Positions 21,775 to 31,557 of a DNA stretch of 50,000 nucleotides are shown one piece after another (position 1 is the stretch's first letter; each line of letters begins with the position of its first letter). This DNA is from Symbiodinium natans (Eukaryota > Sar > Dinophyceae > Suessiales > Symbiodiniaceae): contig CAJNDS010002487.1 of the NCBI GenBank assembly GCA_905221605.1, forward strand, positions 318,202 through 368,201. The letters run 5' to 3'. The notes under the pieces are model-generated. The model was given only the letters and a program-made list of their open reading frames with translations, did not search any database and was not told the DNA's origin. The translations under genes were made by a program, and so were the position numbers.

Positions 21775-21950
21775 GACTTGTCTTTTGCCGCAAGGGAACC
21801 GAAGCCCCCTTTTCAAGTGATCCGCTCTTGGGTTATTGCAGCTGGTCACAGAAAGTTGGTCACGGAAGCCCTCTCTCGCACCCGACGTATTGCAGCCAGC
21901 GAGCCAGGGCGTGTTGGCTCCGCACCGGGGCAGTCGCTGGAAGGACCTGC
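21775..21950 (-). CDS. Kelch-like exon
   Basis: Frame PWLAGCNTSGAREGFRDQ then LSVTSCNNPRADHLKRG. FRDQLSV...NNP resembles LxDLxxYNP. Confidence 0.42.
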
Positions 21951-21951
21951 G

Positions 21952-22132
21952 GGTTTAGGGTTTCGGGTTTCGGGTTTAGGGTTTAGGGTTTAGGGTTTAG
22001 GCTTAGGGTTTAGGGTGGTTTAGGGTTTAGGGTTGGTTTAGGGTTTAGGGTTTAGGGTTTAGGGTTTAGGGTTTAGGGTTTCGGGTTTAGGGTTTAGGGT
22101 TTAGGGTTTAGGGTTTAGGGTTTAGGGGCAGT
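21952..22132. repeat. Long TTTAGGG telomere-like tract
   Basis: About 24 units with scattered TTTCGGG and GGTTTAGG variants. Confidence 0.96.
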
Positions 22133-22144
22133 CTTTGGATCCAA

Positions 22145-22292
22145 CCCTGGAAAAATCTCCCCCCCCAAATCCTTTGGCTCCCCATCCAGGCTAGAGCTAG
22201 AGGGGGTTTCTGAGAAAACCCGAAGCCGCCATGGACATCCCAAACCCAACCCTTTCTCTCTAAGCGACTATCAACTCTGAAACGGTATCGTC
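22145..22292 (-). CDS. Kelch-like exon
   Basis: Frame GRYRFRVDSRLERKGW then VWDVHGGFGFSQKPP. A linker RYRF and VHGG strand; long TTTAGGG tracts flank the island. Confidence 0.48.
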
Positions 22293-22508
22293 CATTTCAT
22301 GCTTCTTGAGGGTTTAGGGTTTAGGGTTTAGGGTTCAGGGTTTAAGGTTTAAGGGGTTTTGGGGACCCTGCTCCCTGATCCGCAAAGACACCCAAGTAGC
22401 CCAAGTAACAGGCCTCCGTCCACACGCCGGGCTCCAAATCCTGCGCTCAGGGTGTGCTACCCTATTGGGGTGCTTTGCCATCAGGGAATCCTTCTTGTGG
22501 GGTCTATA

Positions 22509-22595
22509 TTAGGGGCTCCTGTATTTTCGCAAACTGACATGTGTGCCCCCAAACACCCATGGTTTGTTGCCGTTCAAGAGCGCACGGCCAAAGTC
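22509..22595 (-). CDS. Kelch exon, WVFGG strand
   Basis: After tttccag the frame reads DFGRALLNGNKPWVFGG then THVSLRKYRSP and stop. AG|G acceptor and clean glycine strand. Confidence 0.82.
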   Translation of the reverse strand, partial: DFGRALLNGNKPWVFGGTHVSLRKYRSP

Positions 22596-22671
22596 CTGGA
22601 AACGATTGGTGATTCAGCAATGTACCGGGGGGTTGGGGTGCTGAAGCCCTATATCAATCTACTTCCTGACT

Positions 22672-22742
22672 CCACAAGACCTGCCATTGTCGTCGCAGTG
22701 GTACATATGGTACAGTGGCTTCGATACGTCTTGGCCTGAAGA
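22672..22742 (-). CDS. Kelch-like second strand
   Basis: Frame QDVSKPLYHMYHCDDNGRS resembles LHCYDVT. It precedes, in transcription order, the clear strand at 22.55 kb. Confidence 0.4.
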
Positions 22743-22904
22743 ACTCGTTTGGGGGCCTTCTGGGCCTGATGCAACGCGCTCTGAATCCCTGCACCTCAGT
22801 GACACTCCCCTCAATAGCCGTTCGGTCAGCTGCCGGGCAGCTGAAGATGTTATGCAAAGGGTTTAAGACTCAGGGTTTAGGGTTTGGGGCTTAGGGTTGG
22901 GGGT

Positions 22905-23292
22905 CCTCTGAACGTGTGACAGCTAAAGTCCGACTCGGAGTGTGGCTGTTCTAGGATGAAAGTGCCGTGCTTGTGAACTTGAACACCTCTGCCACACTTG
23001 CCCTAAACCCTAAACCCTAAACCCTAAACCCTAAACCCCCTCATAAGGCCGTCGACCTGAACAGGCAAAGGCGACAACCGAGCAACCCGATCCCGGACCA
23101 GCCTGGACTTGGTGCTCCTGGCCAAGTGCAATTTAGGGTTTAGGGTTTGGGGGTTTAGGGTTTAGGGTTTAGGGTTTAGGGTTTAGGGTTTAGGGTTTAG
23201 GGTTTAGGGTTTAGGGTTTAGGGTTTTGGGCGGAAAACAAACCCCAAAACCACTGGTGGTCTGCCTGTGTAACATTGGGATGCTTCGGCTAT
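22905..23292 (-). other. Two weak kelch-like frames
   Basis: HKHGTFILEQPHSESDF then SCHTF (22905-23001) and PNVTQADHQWFWGLFSA (23226-23292). Both keep hydrophobic strands but not the full glycine pair. Tracts of both orientations flank them. Confidence 0.33.
23132..23228. repeat. TTTAGGG telomere-like tract
   Basis: About 13 units, facing a CCCTAAA tract at 23002-23040. Confidence 0.96.
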
Positions 23293-23299
23293 ATCGTCT

Positions 23300-24200
23300 A
23301 CCCTGAGGTCGAGAGTCTAGACTCTTGTTTTGGTTTGGGTTCGGTGTGGCGTTGTATGGTCCTTGTGTGGTTCTGTATGCTTCTGTATAGTTCGGTATGG
23401 CCAGAAAGCGCATGAAGGTCGCAAGCACTCATACCACCCGGCTCGGATTCGCCCGACGCCACGTCTTGAATCAAGGCGAAACAGGTCCCGAAGTCTGGAA
23501 TTCAACCCAAGAGACCCCCCTACTTGGAGGTTCGTGGTAGTTAGACGTGGGGTTTTAAGTACCCTACATAAGGGTATAACCAGTTGCCCTACTTTAAAAT
23601 CCCACTTATAACGACCCATGAACCTTCAAGTAAACGCTGCTTGCCCTGTCCCGGCCTGGACTGTGGTCGCCTGGGCAGGGGAGGCCCCTAAGCAAGGATT
23701 GAAGACGCATTGCTTCCCAAGAGCCCCGAGATACCTCAGACACGTCGGCCTTTCAGCTAAACCCTGCACCCTAAACCCTAAACCCTCAAACCCTAAACCC
23801 CAAACCTTAAACCCTAAACCCTGCATGCGGTCTTGGGGTACACGGCTTGAATCTGTGCGAGTAGCACACGTTGCAGGATGGAGTTGGTCCTCCTTGTTTT
23901 GCATGTTGGTCCTCTCTGTTTGGTTGGTCCAGAGCTCTTTACTAGGAAAACCTATACTGCCTCTATTGCTTCCTTGGAAAACCTCTATATCTTCTGTATC
24001 TGAATAGGAAACCTCTGCTACCTCTGTTTTTGTCTAGGAAATCCTCTACATTGCTTCTACTTCGTCTGGACAGAAGGAGGGTTGGGGGGAGGGGGGTGGG
24101 GCGGCCCCCTCCACCCACACTTGCAAAAGCGTATATTTCCTAATGTTTCTGCTGACAAAAACGCAAAAAACATGTCAAAAGTGTCGAAACTGTTGCCTCT
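23300..24200. other. Mostly unassigned, with short CCCTAAA tract at 23762-23822
   Basis: Minus frames such as CLRYLGALGKQCVFNPCL (23640-23760) and CNVCYSHRFKPC (about 23840-23880) could be decayed kelch text. Otherwise C/T-rich sequence without a recognised gene. Confidence 0.25.
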
Positions 24201-24204
24201 CAGC

Positions 24205-24475
24205 TTTAGGACATGAGGTCAAGACACGATCCTGTCTGGCGCAGGCTCACACGGCAACTTGTCTGCACGCCGCAAAAAGCGAATGCGCTGAGCCCTTGAT
24301 GCCTTTTTAGAGCCACCTTTGAAGTGAGGGGGAGGCCTAAACCCTAAATCCTAAACCCTAAACCCGATGAACCCTAAAATCTATGAACCCCACATAAGTC
24401 CCCCAGCAAGATGATGGGCCTGGACAGGAAACCACGGTTGTTGGGGCTTTCGGGCGTGGCCTTAGGGCTCGAGAG
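24205..24475 (-). other. Two weak kelch-like frames
   Basis: LSAFAFCGVQTSCRVSL (24205-24292) resembles MYVFGG; TTVVSCPGPSSCWGTYVG (24388-24475) aligns to HVVVYNPVGQTILLWGG. Confidence 0.33.
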
Positions 24476-24600
24476 GGTTTTGGGGTTTAGGGTCCGGTTT
24501 AGGTTTCTGGTTTCGGGTTTAGGGCTTAGGGCTTAGGGCTTAGGATCTTGAACATCCGAAAACCCTAAACCCTAAACCCTAAACCCTTCTAAACCCTAAA

Positions 24601-24696
24601 CGGGAAGCCCGGAAACTGACCAGGGGCTGCTACAAGCACTGATCTCCCGGCCTCAAAAAGTCCGGAGAGCGTGTAGCTCCAGGTCTTGTCAAACCT
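24601..24696 (-). CDS. Kelch exon, TWSYTL linker
   Basis: Frame CRFDKTWSYTLSGLFE then AGRSVLVAAPGQFPG. FDKTWSYTL...GRSVLV is a good strand-Trp-linker series; fills the island between a C-type tract and a MITE-like element. Confidence 0.55.
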
Positions 24697-24714
24697 GCAG
24701 CCCCCCCAAATTCA

Positions 24715-24808
24715 GGGACTCCAATACCCCTTAACTAAGGAATACTCCCTAAATTATAGCAGGGTTCCTTACATGGTGCAAGGAACATTCCTTAATTGAG
24801 GAGTCTCT
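24715..24808. mobile_element. MITE-like CCTTAA element, copy 1
   Basis: Left arm ACCCCTTAACTAAGGAATA and right arm ATTCCTTAATTGAGGAGT are inverted complements with few changes. No coding capacity. Related copies at 35251-35338 and, as a half, at 35884-35905 (inverted). Confidence 0.55.
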
Positions 24809-24984
24809 GGGGACCCATCCAGTGAACTACAGAACATCAGAAACCTTGCAAAAATTGTGCTTCAAAAGGTTTGCTCTTCCCCTGCGCTCCGTCTTTTTTC
24901 TTGCTTCGTCTCTTCGAAGGTTGGTAACCTTTCGGGTTGTCGGGCTTTCGGGCTTTCTGTGGGGTTTGCAAGGGCAAAGTTCGC

Positions 24985-25260
24985 CGCACTTCCCGGCACC
25001 ACCATGCAGCTGGCGGCACGCAGTCGAGGCTGTGCTGACCATCCCGCCGGACATGTACAGCGTCGAGCCGATACGAGCCCCTCTCATCCTCGGTTCAAAT
25101 GGGAGGTTGACGAAAACAGGGGATCCCTGATATGGACCCCCAAACAGTAGGATCCCCTTATAATGAGGACCCGTCCAACCCCCATGAGAACTGAACGAGT
25201 CTTCTTTGCAAGGGTCAGTTCTCTGCATGGCAGAAAGAAGGACTTGCAGCAGTGAAGCTT
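24985..25260 (-). CDS. Kelch exon with two glycine strands
   Basis: Open frame with SSHGGWTGPHYKGILLFGG, GPYQGSPVFVNLPFEPRM and RIGSTLYMSGGMVS. Two strands (LLFGG and LYMSGG) in one frame about 45 residues apart, the usual blade spacing. The frame extends from 25480 to 24827 without a stop. Confidence 0.82.
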
Positions 25261-25424
25261 CGGATCTCGAAAGCTTTTCACCCGCATGAAGAGCGTACAA
25301 CCCCTGCTGACATCTTCCGCTGCCTTCAAAAGCCCTCATACTCCTCTTGCAGGAGTTGTTTTTGCAGTTCAAGCCCAACTTTGCAAGGCCTAAGCTGTGC
25401 TTGTTTACATCCGCCCTGCAGCGT

Positions 25425-25540
25425 AAACTTCGCACCCAAAAAACTCCAACTCGAATGATTGGCAGACTAAGTCGAACCAAATGCTGGGAAATGGCTTCCC
25501 TCCCCAGCTACAAGACCCTGAAGTTTGGCTTTTGCAATGC
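25425..25540 (-). other. Possible kelch module
   Basis: Frame SCSWGGKPFPSIWFDLV then CQSFELEFFGC. WGG followed by IWFDLV is plausible. Confidence 0.38.
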
Positions 25541-25739
25541 TTAGTTTGACTGCAAAAAGGCTGAGGACTACTCGGGATCAGCTGCGGGGCAACCACGAAT
25601 CAGAGGCCTAAGCACGAAGTCACTAAGCCAAGCAAAGGCGCTGCATCAGCTCGGTGCCAGCGTTGGGTGGGGTGCCTCCTGAGACGGCTTGTGGCGAAAC
25701 GTTGCCGGGGGGGGGGCTTCATATGTGTCCAATCGAGTG

Positions 25740-25960
25740 GTGCGAGGTTGGCGCTGAAGAGAGGCGTGCTGCAAGCTGCAGAATTCGCGGCGAAGCGCGT
25801 TGCAACTCGACACTTTTGTTTGGAAGTGTTTCGCTGCAGAAGATTGCTTTTCCGCTGCTTCTTTGCATGGACGGATGGATCGGAACGGAGTACTGCTGTC
25901 TGGGCTCCGGCTCCTCGAGCCTCGAGCTACGACCTTTGCTCTTTGTTTTCGGTCGATCGG
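25740..25960 (-). CDS. Kelch linker exon
   Basis: Frame RLEEPEPRQQYSVPIHP then SMQRSSGKAIFCSETLP. PEPRQQYSV is linker-like; KAIFCSE corresponds to the glycine strand, glycines lost. Confidence 0.5.
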
Positions 25961-26037
25961 AGCTGCAGCTATTCTTCAGAACTCCACCAAAACCCACGCG
26001 CGGAAGCCCACAATGGAAGGCACCGTTGCAGTCCTTG

Positions 26038-26470
26038 TCGCACGCGCACGCGCGCACGCTCACGGGCACACGCCAAGGTACACGCACAGGCACTGGCACA
26101 GGCACACGGACATGCGACGCGCACGCACACGCGCGTGCACGCATATGCGGGGGCACACGCGCACGTACGCACGCACGCACGCGCACGCGCACGCACACGC
26201 GCACACGCGCACACGCACGCGCACGCGCGCGCACACGCGCACACACTGGCGCACGCGCGCACACTGGCGCACACTGGCGCACGCGCGCACACGCGCACAC
26301 GCGCACACGCGCACACGCGCACACGCGCACACGTGCACACGCGCACACGCGCACACGCGCACACGCGAAGACGCACACACGCGCGCGCGCGCACACACAC
26401 ACACACACAAAAAAAAAAAAAAAAACACAAACAAACAAACAAACAAACAAACAAACAAACAAACAACCAA
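26038..26470. repeat. Compound CA/GC microsatellite, A-run and (CAAA)n
   Basis: CGCACA units for 370 bp, then 17 A and about ten CAAA units. Long frames on both strands over it (up to 319 codons) are repeat artefacts. It sits between two kelch exons. Confidence 0.95.
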
Positions 26471-26471
26471 C

Positions 26472-26640
26472 TGTCACAGGCATCATGCGCCGCAGTCCTG
26501 GAGCCCAGTCCACGACCCACTTGTTCTCCTCTGCTTCGGGGTACCATGTGGGGTCTTTGCAGGGGTTAGAAACCCTCGAAACCCAATAAAGGGTTGAGAG
26601 ATCCGGGATGTGAAAGCGTGCCTCCGACAGAACGTTAGGC
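26472..26640 (-). CDS. Kelch-like exon, ENKWVVDW type
   Basis: Frame RFHIPDLSTLYWVSRV then WYPEAEENKWVVDWAPG. The second half is the paralogue of QENKWAVDWVPG at 12.2 kb. The frame runs downstream into a 430-bp CA/GC microsatellite, which therefore most likely belongs to an intron. Confidence 0.6.
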
Positions 26641-26677
26641 AAATCCAAACCCAAACGCCCGAATGCTGGCCTAGCCA

Positions 26678-26680
<3 letters not shown>

Positions 26681-26712
<32 letters not shown>
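26681..26712. repeat. (CT)16 microsatellite
   Basis: Perfect dinucleotide run. Confidence 0.97.
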
Positions 26713-26714
<2 letters not shown>

Positions 26715-26719
26715 AAGAA

Positions 26720-27020
26720 AAACGTAATTTCTTAAGCCCGGACCAAGAGGCTGATGGGTTGTAGCACCAGACTTTCTCGCTGTCCACAGATTTGCCGCCG
26801 AAGATGAGCATGCAGTCCTTGTTCGCCGCTTTTAAATGCCAGGGTCCATGAATTCCCCAAACTGTTAAACCCGTGAGAAACACCCTCACGACTCTAAGTA
26901 GAAGGGGTGCTGAACCCGTACTGCAAGGTCCTCATCCTACTTTGGTTTCTGTGTTGCCAAAAGCACGAACCTCCAGGCCAAAGCTCCAGTCCGAAACACT
27001 GTGCAGAAGTCCAGGCGCCC
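26720..27020 (-). CDS. Kelch exon, MLIFGG...VWCYNP type
   Basis: Strong module: AANKDCMLIFGGKSV, DSEKVWCYNPSASWSG (26720-26862), with all key glycine, aromatic and Trp positions. A weaker frame upstream (26920-27020) reads SVSDWSFGLEVRAFGN and may be the preceding linker. Paralogue at 12.4 kb. A CT dinucleotide run (26681-26712) lies just downstream. Confidence 0.88.
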
Positions 27021-27084
27021 TAAACCCTAAACCCTAAACCCTGAACCCTAAACCCTAAACCCTAAAACCCTAAACCCTTAGCCG

Positions 27085-27232
27085 AACGCAGCAAACGCGG
27101 AGCCCGAGGTGCTCCCGTCCAGGCGGCCAGGTGCGACTGTCTTGCACCCGGGCCCCAAGAAAATGGATAGAGCCGCGTCCAAGAATCTGCCTGGTTCGGT
27201 GTTCCAGTTTCCCCCCTGTTCCCACATGCCTT
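27085..27232 (-). CDS. Kelch linker exon
   Basis: After ctgcttag the frame reads GMWEQGGNWNTEPG then RFLDAALSIFLGPG. W..EPGRF..A..IFLGPG is linker plus glycine strand. Its paralogue is probably at 12.85 kb. Confidence 0.6.
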
Positions 27233-27359
27233 CTAAGCAGGGGTCTCAAGAGCCCAAGGGTTGTCTATCAGCCCACATGGGGTCCCTAAAACCGGCCCTT
27301 CAGGGCAGGTTTGCTTTGGAAAGGTTCAGGGTTTAGGGTTTAGGGTTTGGGTGTAAGGG

Positions 27360-27640
27360 CAGAAATGCAACGCGTACATGATGTTTTCTGCGAACATCTC
27401 CAGTATGAACCTCGCGAAGAGTTGGAAAACATTCTGTGCAGTTTGAACAAAACATCGAGTACCTTGCAGGTCCTGTTTCTGCCATGTACCTGCCTTATCT
27501 CCTGGTAACCCTTTTTTGCATCCACAAGCGGCTTAGGATTATCGGGGCGCCCGAGGGCCAGGCATAAGGCGCGCTAGTACCGGGCTCACGGGCTCTTGAT
27601 GACGTGGAAGAAGCATTGCTTGATACATACCACTCTTTCG
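27360..27640 (-). other. Two weak kelch-like frames
   Basis: SRAREPGTSAPYAWPSG (27540-27640) looks like a linker; CKVLDVLFKLHRMFSN (27360-27520) resembles AKVLELWNPTSC of the 17.9 kb module. Confidence 0.28.
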
Positions 27641-27721
27641 ACACATAACACAAAGGTACTTCTTACAGATACATATGTGTTGATGTTACGTGGTAACTAA
27701 TTCCTTTGTTGCTTTTTTGTA

Positions 27722-27814
27722 TAATACCGTAATTTCCTTCTGACTTTGGCCTCCCTGAGTCCTCCATCGAAGCCCCGATACTGGCAGGTACCCACAAAGC
27801 CACAGGCCAAACAC
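27722..27814 (-). CDS. Kelch-like exon with AG|G acceptor
   Basis: After ggctag the frame reads VFGLWLCGYLPVSGLRW then RTQGGQSQKEI. LWLCG is a strand-like element, Trp follows. Confidence 0.42.
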
Positions 27815-27821
27815 CTAGCCT

Positions 27822-27966
27822 GCCCTAAACCCCTAAACCCCTCAACCCTAAACCCTAAAAACCCTAAAACCCTAAAAACCCTAAAAACCCTAAAAACCCT
27901 AAAAACCCTAAAAACCCCTAAAAACCCTAAAAACCCCTAAAAAGCCTAAAACCCTAAAAGCCCTAC
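27822..27966. repeat. CCCTAAAAA octamer-type tract
   Basis: After a few CCCTAAA units the array switches to AAAAACCCT-type units, repeated about ten times: local amplification of a variant. Confidence 0.93.
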
Positions 27967-27991
27967 CCAAGGAATGACCGAAGGAAGTCTC

Positions 27992-28084
27992 TCAAATCGT
28001 CCCGGCCCCGACGTCGTAGCTCCACAACTCTTCCAGAATACTCAAATCCTCGGTGCGTTTTGCAGAGCTTGGCATCTTGTCATC
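27992..28084 (-). CDS. Kelch exon, LEELWSYDV strand
   Basis: Frame DDKMPSSAKRTEDLSI then LEELWSYDVGAGTI and stop. LEELWSYDV is a canonical second kelch strand; the preceding KMPSSAK stands where MYVFGG is expected. Confidence 0.78.
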   Translation of the reverse strand, partial: DDKMPSSAKRTEDLSILEELWSYDVGAGTI

Positions 28085-28189
28085 TTAAAGTGGGCTCAGG
28101 GTTTAGGGTTTGAGGTCTAGGGTTTAGGGTTTAAGGTTTAGGGTTTAGGGTTTGTAGAACTTGTGTAGGGTTTGGGTCCCAACAACGTT

Positions 28190-28690
28190 CTGAGCGAGAA
28201 GTTTTGAGCGAAATGTTCTGGTTTTCGATATTAGGTTCTTTTGGGGGCAGCTGTTTAGACAAAAACTTGGAGCTTCCAAAACTTGGAGTTTCAGAATGAT
28301 ACCAACTACAATGTATGTTTCCTTTGTCTCGAGGGTTTAGGGTTTAGGGTTTCGGGTTTCGGGTTTAGGGTTTAGGGCTTAGGGCTTAGGGCTCAGGGCT
28401 TAGGGTTTAGGGTTTAGGGTTGAGAGCTTAGGGTTTAGGGTTTAGGGTCTAGGGTCTAGGGTTTAGGGTTTAGGGTTTAGGGTTTAGGGTTTAGGGTTTA
28501 GGGCTCTCTCTCGAGGTTTTTGGGGGGGCAACTGGAGTCATCTTTAAGTGTCTCCTGTGAGCTGGGCTCCCCTTTACTTAAAGAGCGCCTTGTCTGGGCC
28601 ATGCAATCAAAGTCGCGGCGGAAAAACTTTGGCCAAGCAACCAAAGCAACCACAGCACAGAACTGCATGAACCCAAAAAGCTACTAAATA
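28190..28690 (-). other. Two islands with weak kelch-like frames
   Basis: ETYIVVGIILKLQVLEAPS (28190-28335) has one glycine of a strand; FCAVVALVAWPKFFRRDF (28515-28690) resembles a linker. A long TTTAGGG tract (28328-28502) separates them. Confidence 0.28.
28328..28502. repeat. TTTAGGG tract with TTAGGGC and CTAGGGT blocks
   Basis: About 23 units in which like variants are clustered. Confidence 0.95.
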
Positions 28691-28769
28691 CTGTGAGGGT
28701 GTAGGGTTTAGGGTTTAGGGGTTAGGGTTTCAGGTTTAGGGTTTGCTGCAGTATGGCGTACAAGCTGTA

Positions 28770-28863
28770 AATGTGACGGTTTCAGCAGAGCCTTGAAGGA
28801 ATCGAGCAATGCGAAGGGCGCCATGGCCCGATCCGGCGTCTCAGGCGGCAAAACCACCCAAAC
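28770..28863 (-). CDS. Kelch-like linker exon with AG|G acceptor
   Basis: After ggaatag the frame reads VWVVLPPETPDRAMAP then FALLDSFKALLKPS. Trp followed by P..PDRAM is linker-like. Confidence 0.45.
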
Positions 28864-28989
28864 CTATTCCTTTTCGGGTTTAGGCCTAAACTCAAGCCAA
28901 CCGCCCACTTCCAAAAACTTCTTCTGTCGCAGGGTGTCTCGTGTCAGGGGGTTTCGGGGCGGGGGGGGGGCCTGACCCGAGTGTGGAGG

Positions 28990-29136
28990 GGAGGGGTCCA
29001 GGGTAGGCAGGTTCCCAAGAAAGTCCCAAGGGGGTCGGGTGAGGGCGTGAGTACGGGACCAGCACCCGAGGAGAAGTACTGTGGGTGCTACCGAGCTGTG
29101 GGGGGCGGGCGAACGACCTGGGTCGGCTTGCGCCAT
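28990..29136 (-). CDS. Kelch-like linker exon
   Basis: Frame GRSPAPHSSVAPTVLLLG then CWSRTHALTRPPWDFLG. PAPHSSVA....LLLG matches the linker and glycine strand of the LLWGG exons, with GC for GG. Confidence 0.45.
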
Positions 29137-29269
29137 CGAGGTCGACAGGCTCAGGCGCCGACCCCCAACTGTAGGGGGGCGGCCTAAGCCTTAGGGTTTA
29201 GGGTTTAGGGTTTAGGGTTCAGGGTTCAGGGTTTAGGGTGTAGGGTTTAGGGTTTAGGGTTTAGGGTTA

Positions 29270-29466
29270 CAACCGCTGACCCTGCCAAAAGGCCTTGGAC
29301 CGTCCTGAACCCAAGCGAGCCTTAATCTGCTCTCAGAAAGCAACTCTGACCTGGCGATTGCAAACCGCTCCTTGGGTTTTGGGCTTTGTGGCCCCCATAT
29401 GCTTCGAGCATCAGCTTTTTGGCCACCGTAGACGTACATCACTGTCTCATCCGAATTCCTCGGCAC
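29270..29466 (-). CDS. Kelch exon, MYVYGG type
   Basis: Frame PRNSDETVMYVYGGQKAD then ARSIWGPQSPKPKER. The N-terminal part is almost identical to RNSDETLMFVYGG at 14.1 kb, 15.3 kb away. Flanked by TTTAGGG (left) and CCCTAAA (right) tracts. Confidence 0.85.
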
Positions 29467-29576
29467 TAAAGTCCTACACCCTAAACCCCAAACCCTAAAC
29501 CCTAAACCCTAAACTCATTGCCAGGACGCGAGGCTTGGTTCATTCTCGGAAGGCGAGCGATTTGGGGACTTCCTGA

Positions 29577-29632
29577 CTAAGACCGTGAAAACGCCACATG
29601 TGTTCCCCCTACAATGACGATACTCGCAGGGT
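29577..29632 (-). CDS. Kelch exon, IVIVGG strand
   Basis: Frame ASIVIVGGTHVAFSRS then stop. A clean glycine strand similar to KSMIIFGGSYVLSGRS at 6.8 kb. The island lies between tracts at 29477-29515 and 29633-29675. Confidence 0.65.
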
Positions 29633-29876
29633 TGAGGGTTTAGGGTTTAAGGTTTAGGGATTAGGGTTTAGGGTCATAAAGGCAGGTGTCATGAGAACCG
29701 GCAAGCTACTGCTGGCCAAGAAGGACTTAACTCGCACTGGAAGCTACTTTAGCTGCCTCTCCACACCTTACAAGCCCGAAGCTCTTCACACCACAACCTT
29801 GGACCCTCAACCCTAAACCCTAAACCCTAAACCCTAAACCCTAAACCCTAAACCCTAAACCCTAAACCCCCAACCG

Positions 29877-29978
29877 AGCCAGGAAACACCACAGCTGTGG
29901 CCGCGTTTCGCGGCTCCATCGAGCTGTCCTCGCTCTTGCTGATCCACGCGTCGGCCTGGCCAAGCAAAGCTCCAGGCT
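29877..29978 (-). CDS. Kelch linker exon
   Basis: Frame LGQADAWISKSEDSSM then EPRNAATAVVFPGSVG. Trp...PR...TAVVFPG; the exon at 15.0 kb has W...GR...TAVVLPG, so these are paralogous modules 14.9 kb apart. Confidence 0.72.
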
Positions 29979-29984
29979 CGCAGA

Positions 29985-30092
29985 AATGGGTTTAGGGTTT
30001 AGGGTTTAGGGTTTGGGGTTTGGGGTTTGGGGTTTGGAGTTTGGGGTTTGGGGTTTGGGGTTTGGGGTTTGGGGTTTGGGTTTAGGGTTTAG
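29985..30092. repeat. TTTAGGG tract converted to TTTGGGG
   Basis: Outer units are TTTAGGG; about ten central units are TTTGGGG. Confidence 0.95.
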
Positions 30093-30109
30093 GCCCTAAC
30101 CCACAACAG

Positions 30110-30420
30110 TCCAAAACATCAGAAAGGGTACGGTGTTGCTCGTTTGCTCGTGCTCTTTTCAACCGGGTTTGCGGTGAGGAGCTCACGGATGGCTGGCTGT
30201 GAGAGCAGAGATCTCCCAGGCCCATCAACTCATGACTGCTTCACAAATCTATGTATTGATGTCTGTCCTCAACAAAGCATGCTTTAAGTAGCGTTCGTGA
30301 TCCTGGCCAGGCAGACTAACAGTTCCTTGCAAGTGTGAGCGGCGCGCTTTTCGTAGCATTCCTTCTGGCACAAAGATGCATGCATCGAAGGAAAACATGA
30401 AACCAGAGAGCTCTCTATAT
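30110..30420 (-). other. Two weak kelch-like frames
   Basis: FSFDACIFVPEGMLRKARR (about 30320-30410) resembles DCMLIFGG; ELMGLGDLCSHSQPSVS (about 30150-30235) resembles a DLxx strand. Between them nothing else is recognisable. Confidence 0.25.
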
Positions 30421-30525
30421 ATATATATACGGATATTATATATATATATATATACGGATATATATATATATATGGTACCCCCCAGCACAACCCACCGTCA
30501 AGGCTGTCCCACCATCTGCTTGCCA

Positions 30526-30620
30526 TCACACCCCAGCATGTTCATTTTCCAAGAACACTCCACCATCCTTCTGACATGAATGAACTACACCGCAAGAGCG
30601 AAAAGGGTGAAATTTCAATC
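30526..30620 (-). CDS. Kelch-like exon
   Basis: Frame FRSCGVVHSCQKDGGVFL then ENEHAG. R..GVVHS is a blade linker; VFLENE stands where the glycine strand should be. Confidence 0.4.
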
Positions 30621-31200
30621 TCCAAGATTCAAGATTGTGGGAGTCGTACAGAGAACCTTGGATCCCACTGCGGCCAGTGGCTGTGGGATCCAAGATACTG
30701 TCCACAAGACCGCCTGACAATCTTGGATCTTGGATCCCGGGCCGGATTGAAACTTCGATCTGTTCAATCTGTTCAATCCTGGTCCACATGCCTTCAGAAG
30801 GTCCTGAGCTTGTGTCCTGGATCCCAGGGCTTGGCACCTCAATCGTTTCGACATTACTATATGTAGGTACAGCGACTTACTCGTACACCAATAACTGTCA
30901 TACTACTCTCTGCAACGAATTACTTCTTTGCTGCAAGACACACCCTAAACATGATTTCCACGTGGGGCGCTTTGAGGAGGGAGGAGGGGATCAACCATCC
31001 TCCTTCACGTTGATTACTCACTTGCTCTTCAACCCTCAAGATTCAAGACGCTTAAGAACCGTTCTCTGGATTCAAGATTCAAAAAAAGGTTCGCTGAGCG
31101 TCTTGAATCTTAAGTGGTCCGGGGCCCGCCCTTTATTCAAAAACTGAATGAATATGAACAAGGTGAGTAAGGATGTCCACCCTTTCATATCTGTTAATCT
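30600..31200. other. Region with GATTCAAGAT words, no gene supported
   Basis: Words CAAGATTCAAG and GGATCTTGGATCC recur. An imperfect stem-loop is formed by 31039-31060 and 31088-31110 (GATTCAAGACGCT and its complement). A plus frame of 170 codons (30635-31147) has no recognisable feature. Confidence 0.4.
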
Positions 31201-31431
31201 GTTCCTCTCAACTGCGGGTAGGGAAGTTCTTTGGGGAGGTATTTACAGGCTAGGGAATTGGCTTAACCTGTGAAGCAGCTTTTATGTAAAATCGCCAATT
31301 CTGTAGTGTTGAGGGAAGCTCAATGTCTGGGGAAATTCTGGTTGCAGGTATTAGTACTCGAGTTGAGGTGTTAAGTAGCCAAGAAACAATGGTCAGGACT
31401 ATGCTTTAGGTTTTAGGAAGAAAGGCTTAGA

Positions 31432-31529
31432 TTGTTTTGGCCTAGACCAATAGCGTTTAGAAAGTGATCCACTGGGAAAATTGTTTGGGCCTAGACCAAT
31501 AGCGCTTAGAAAGTGATCCACTGGGAAAA
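31432..31529. repeat. 49-bp unit duplicated in tandem
   Basis: Two copies differing at about two positions (GGCCTAGACCAATAGCG...). No frame conserved. Confidence 0.95.
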
Positions 31530-31557
31530 GCCATTCAACACTCTATCTCCCCATGTT

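Noticed and set aside
25654-26678. Long open frames (265-319 codons) on both strands around 26 kb
   Set aside because: Most of their length is CA/GC microsatellite translated as His/Ala/Arg or Cys/Val/Arg repeats; only the non-repeat ends carry kelch-like text, on minus.
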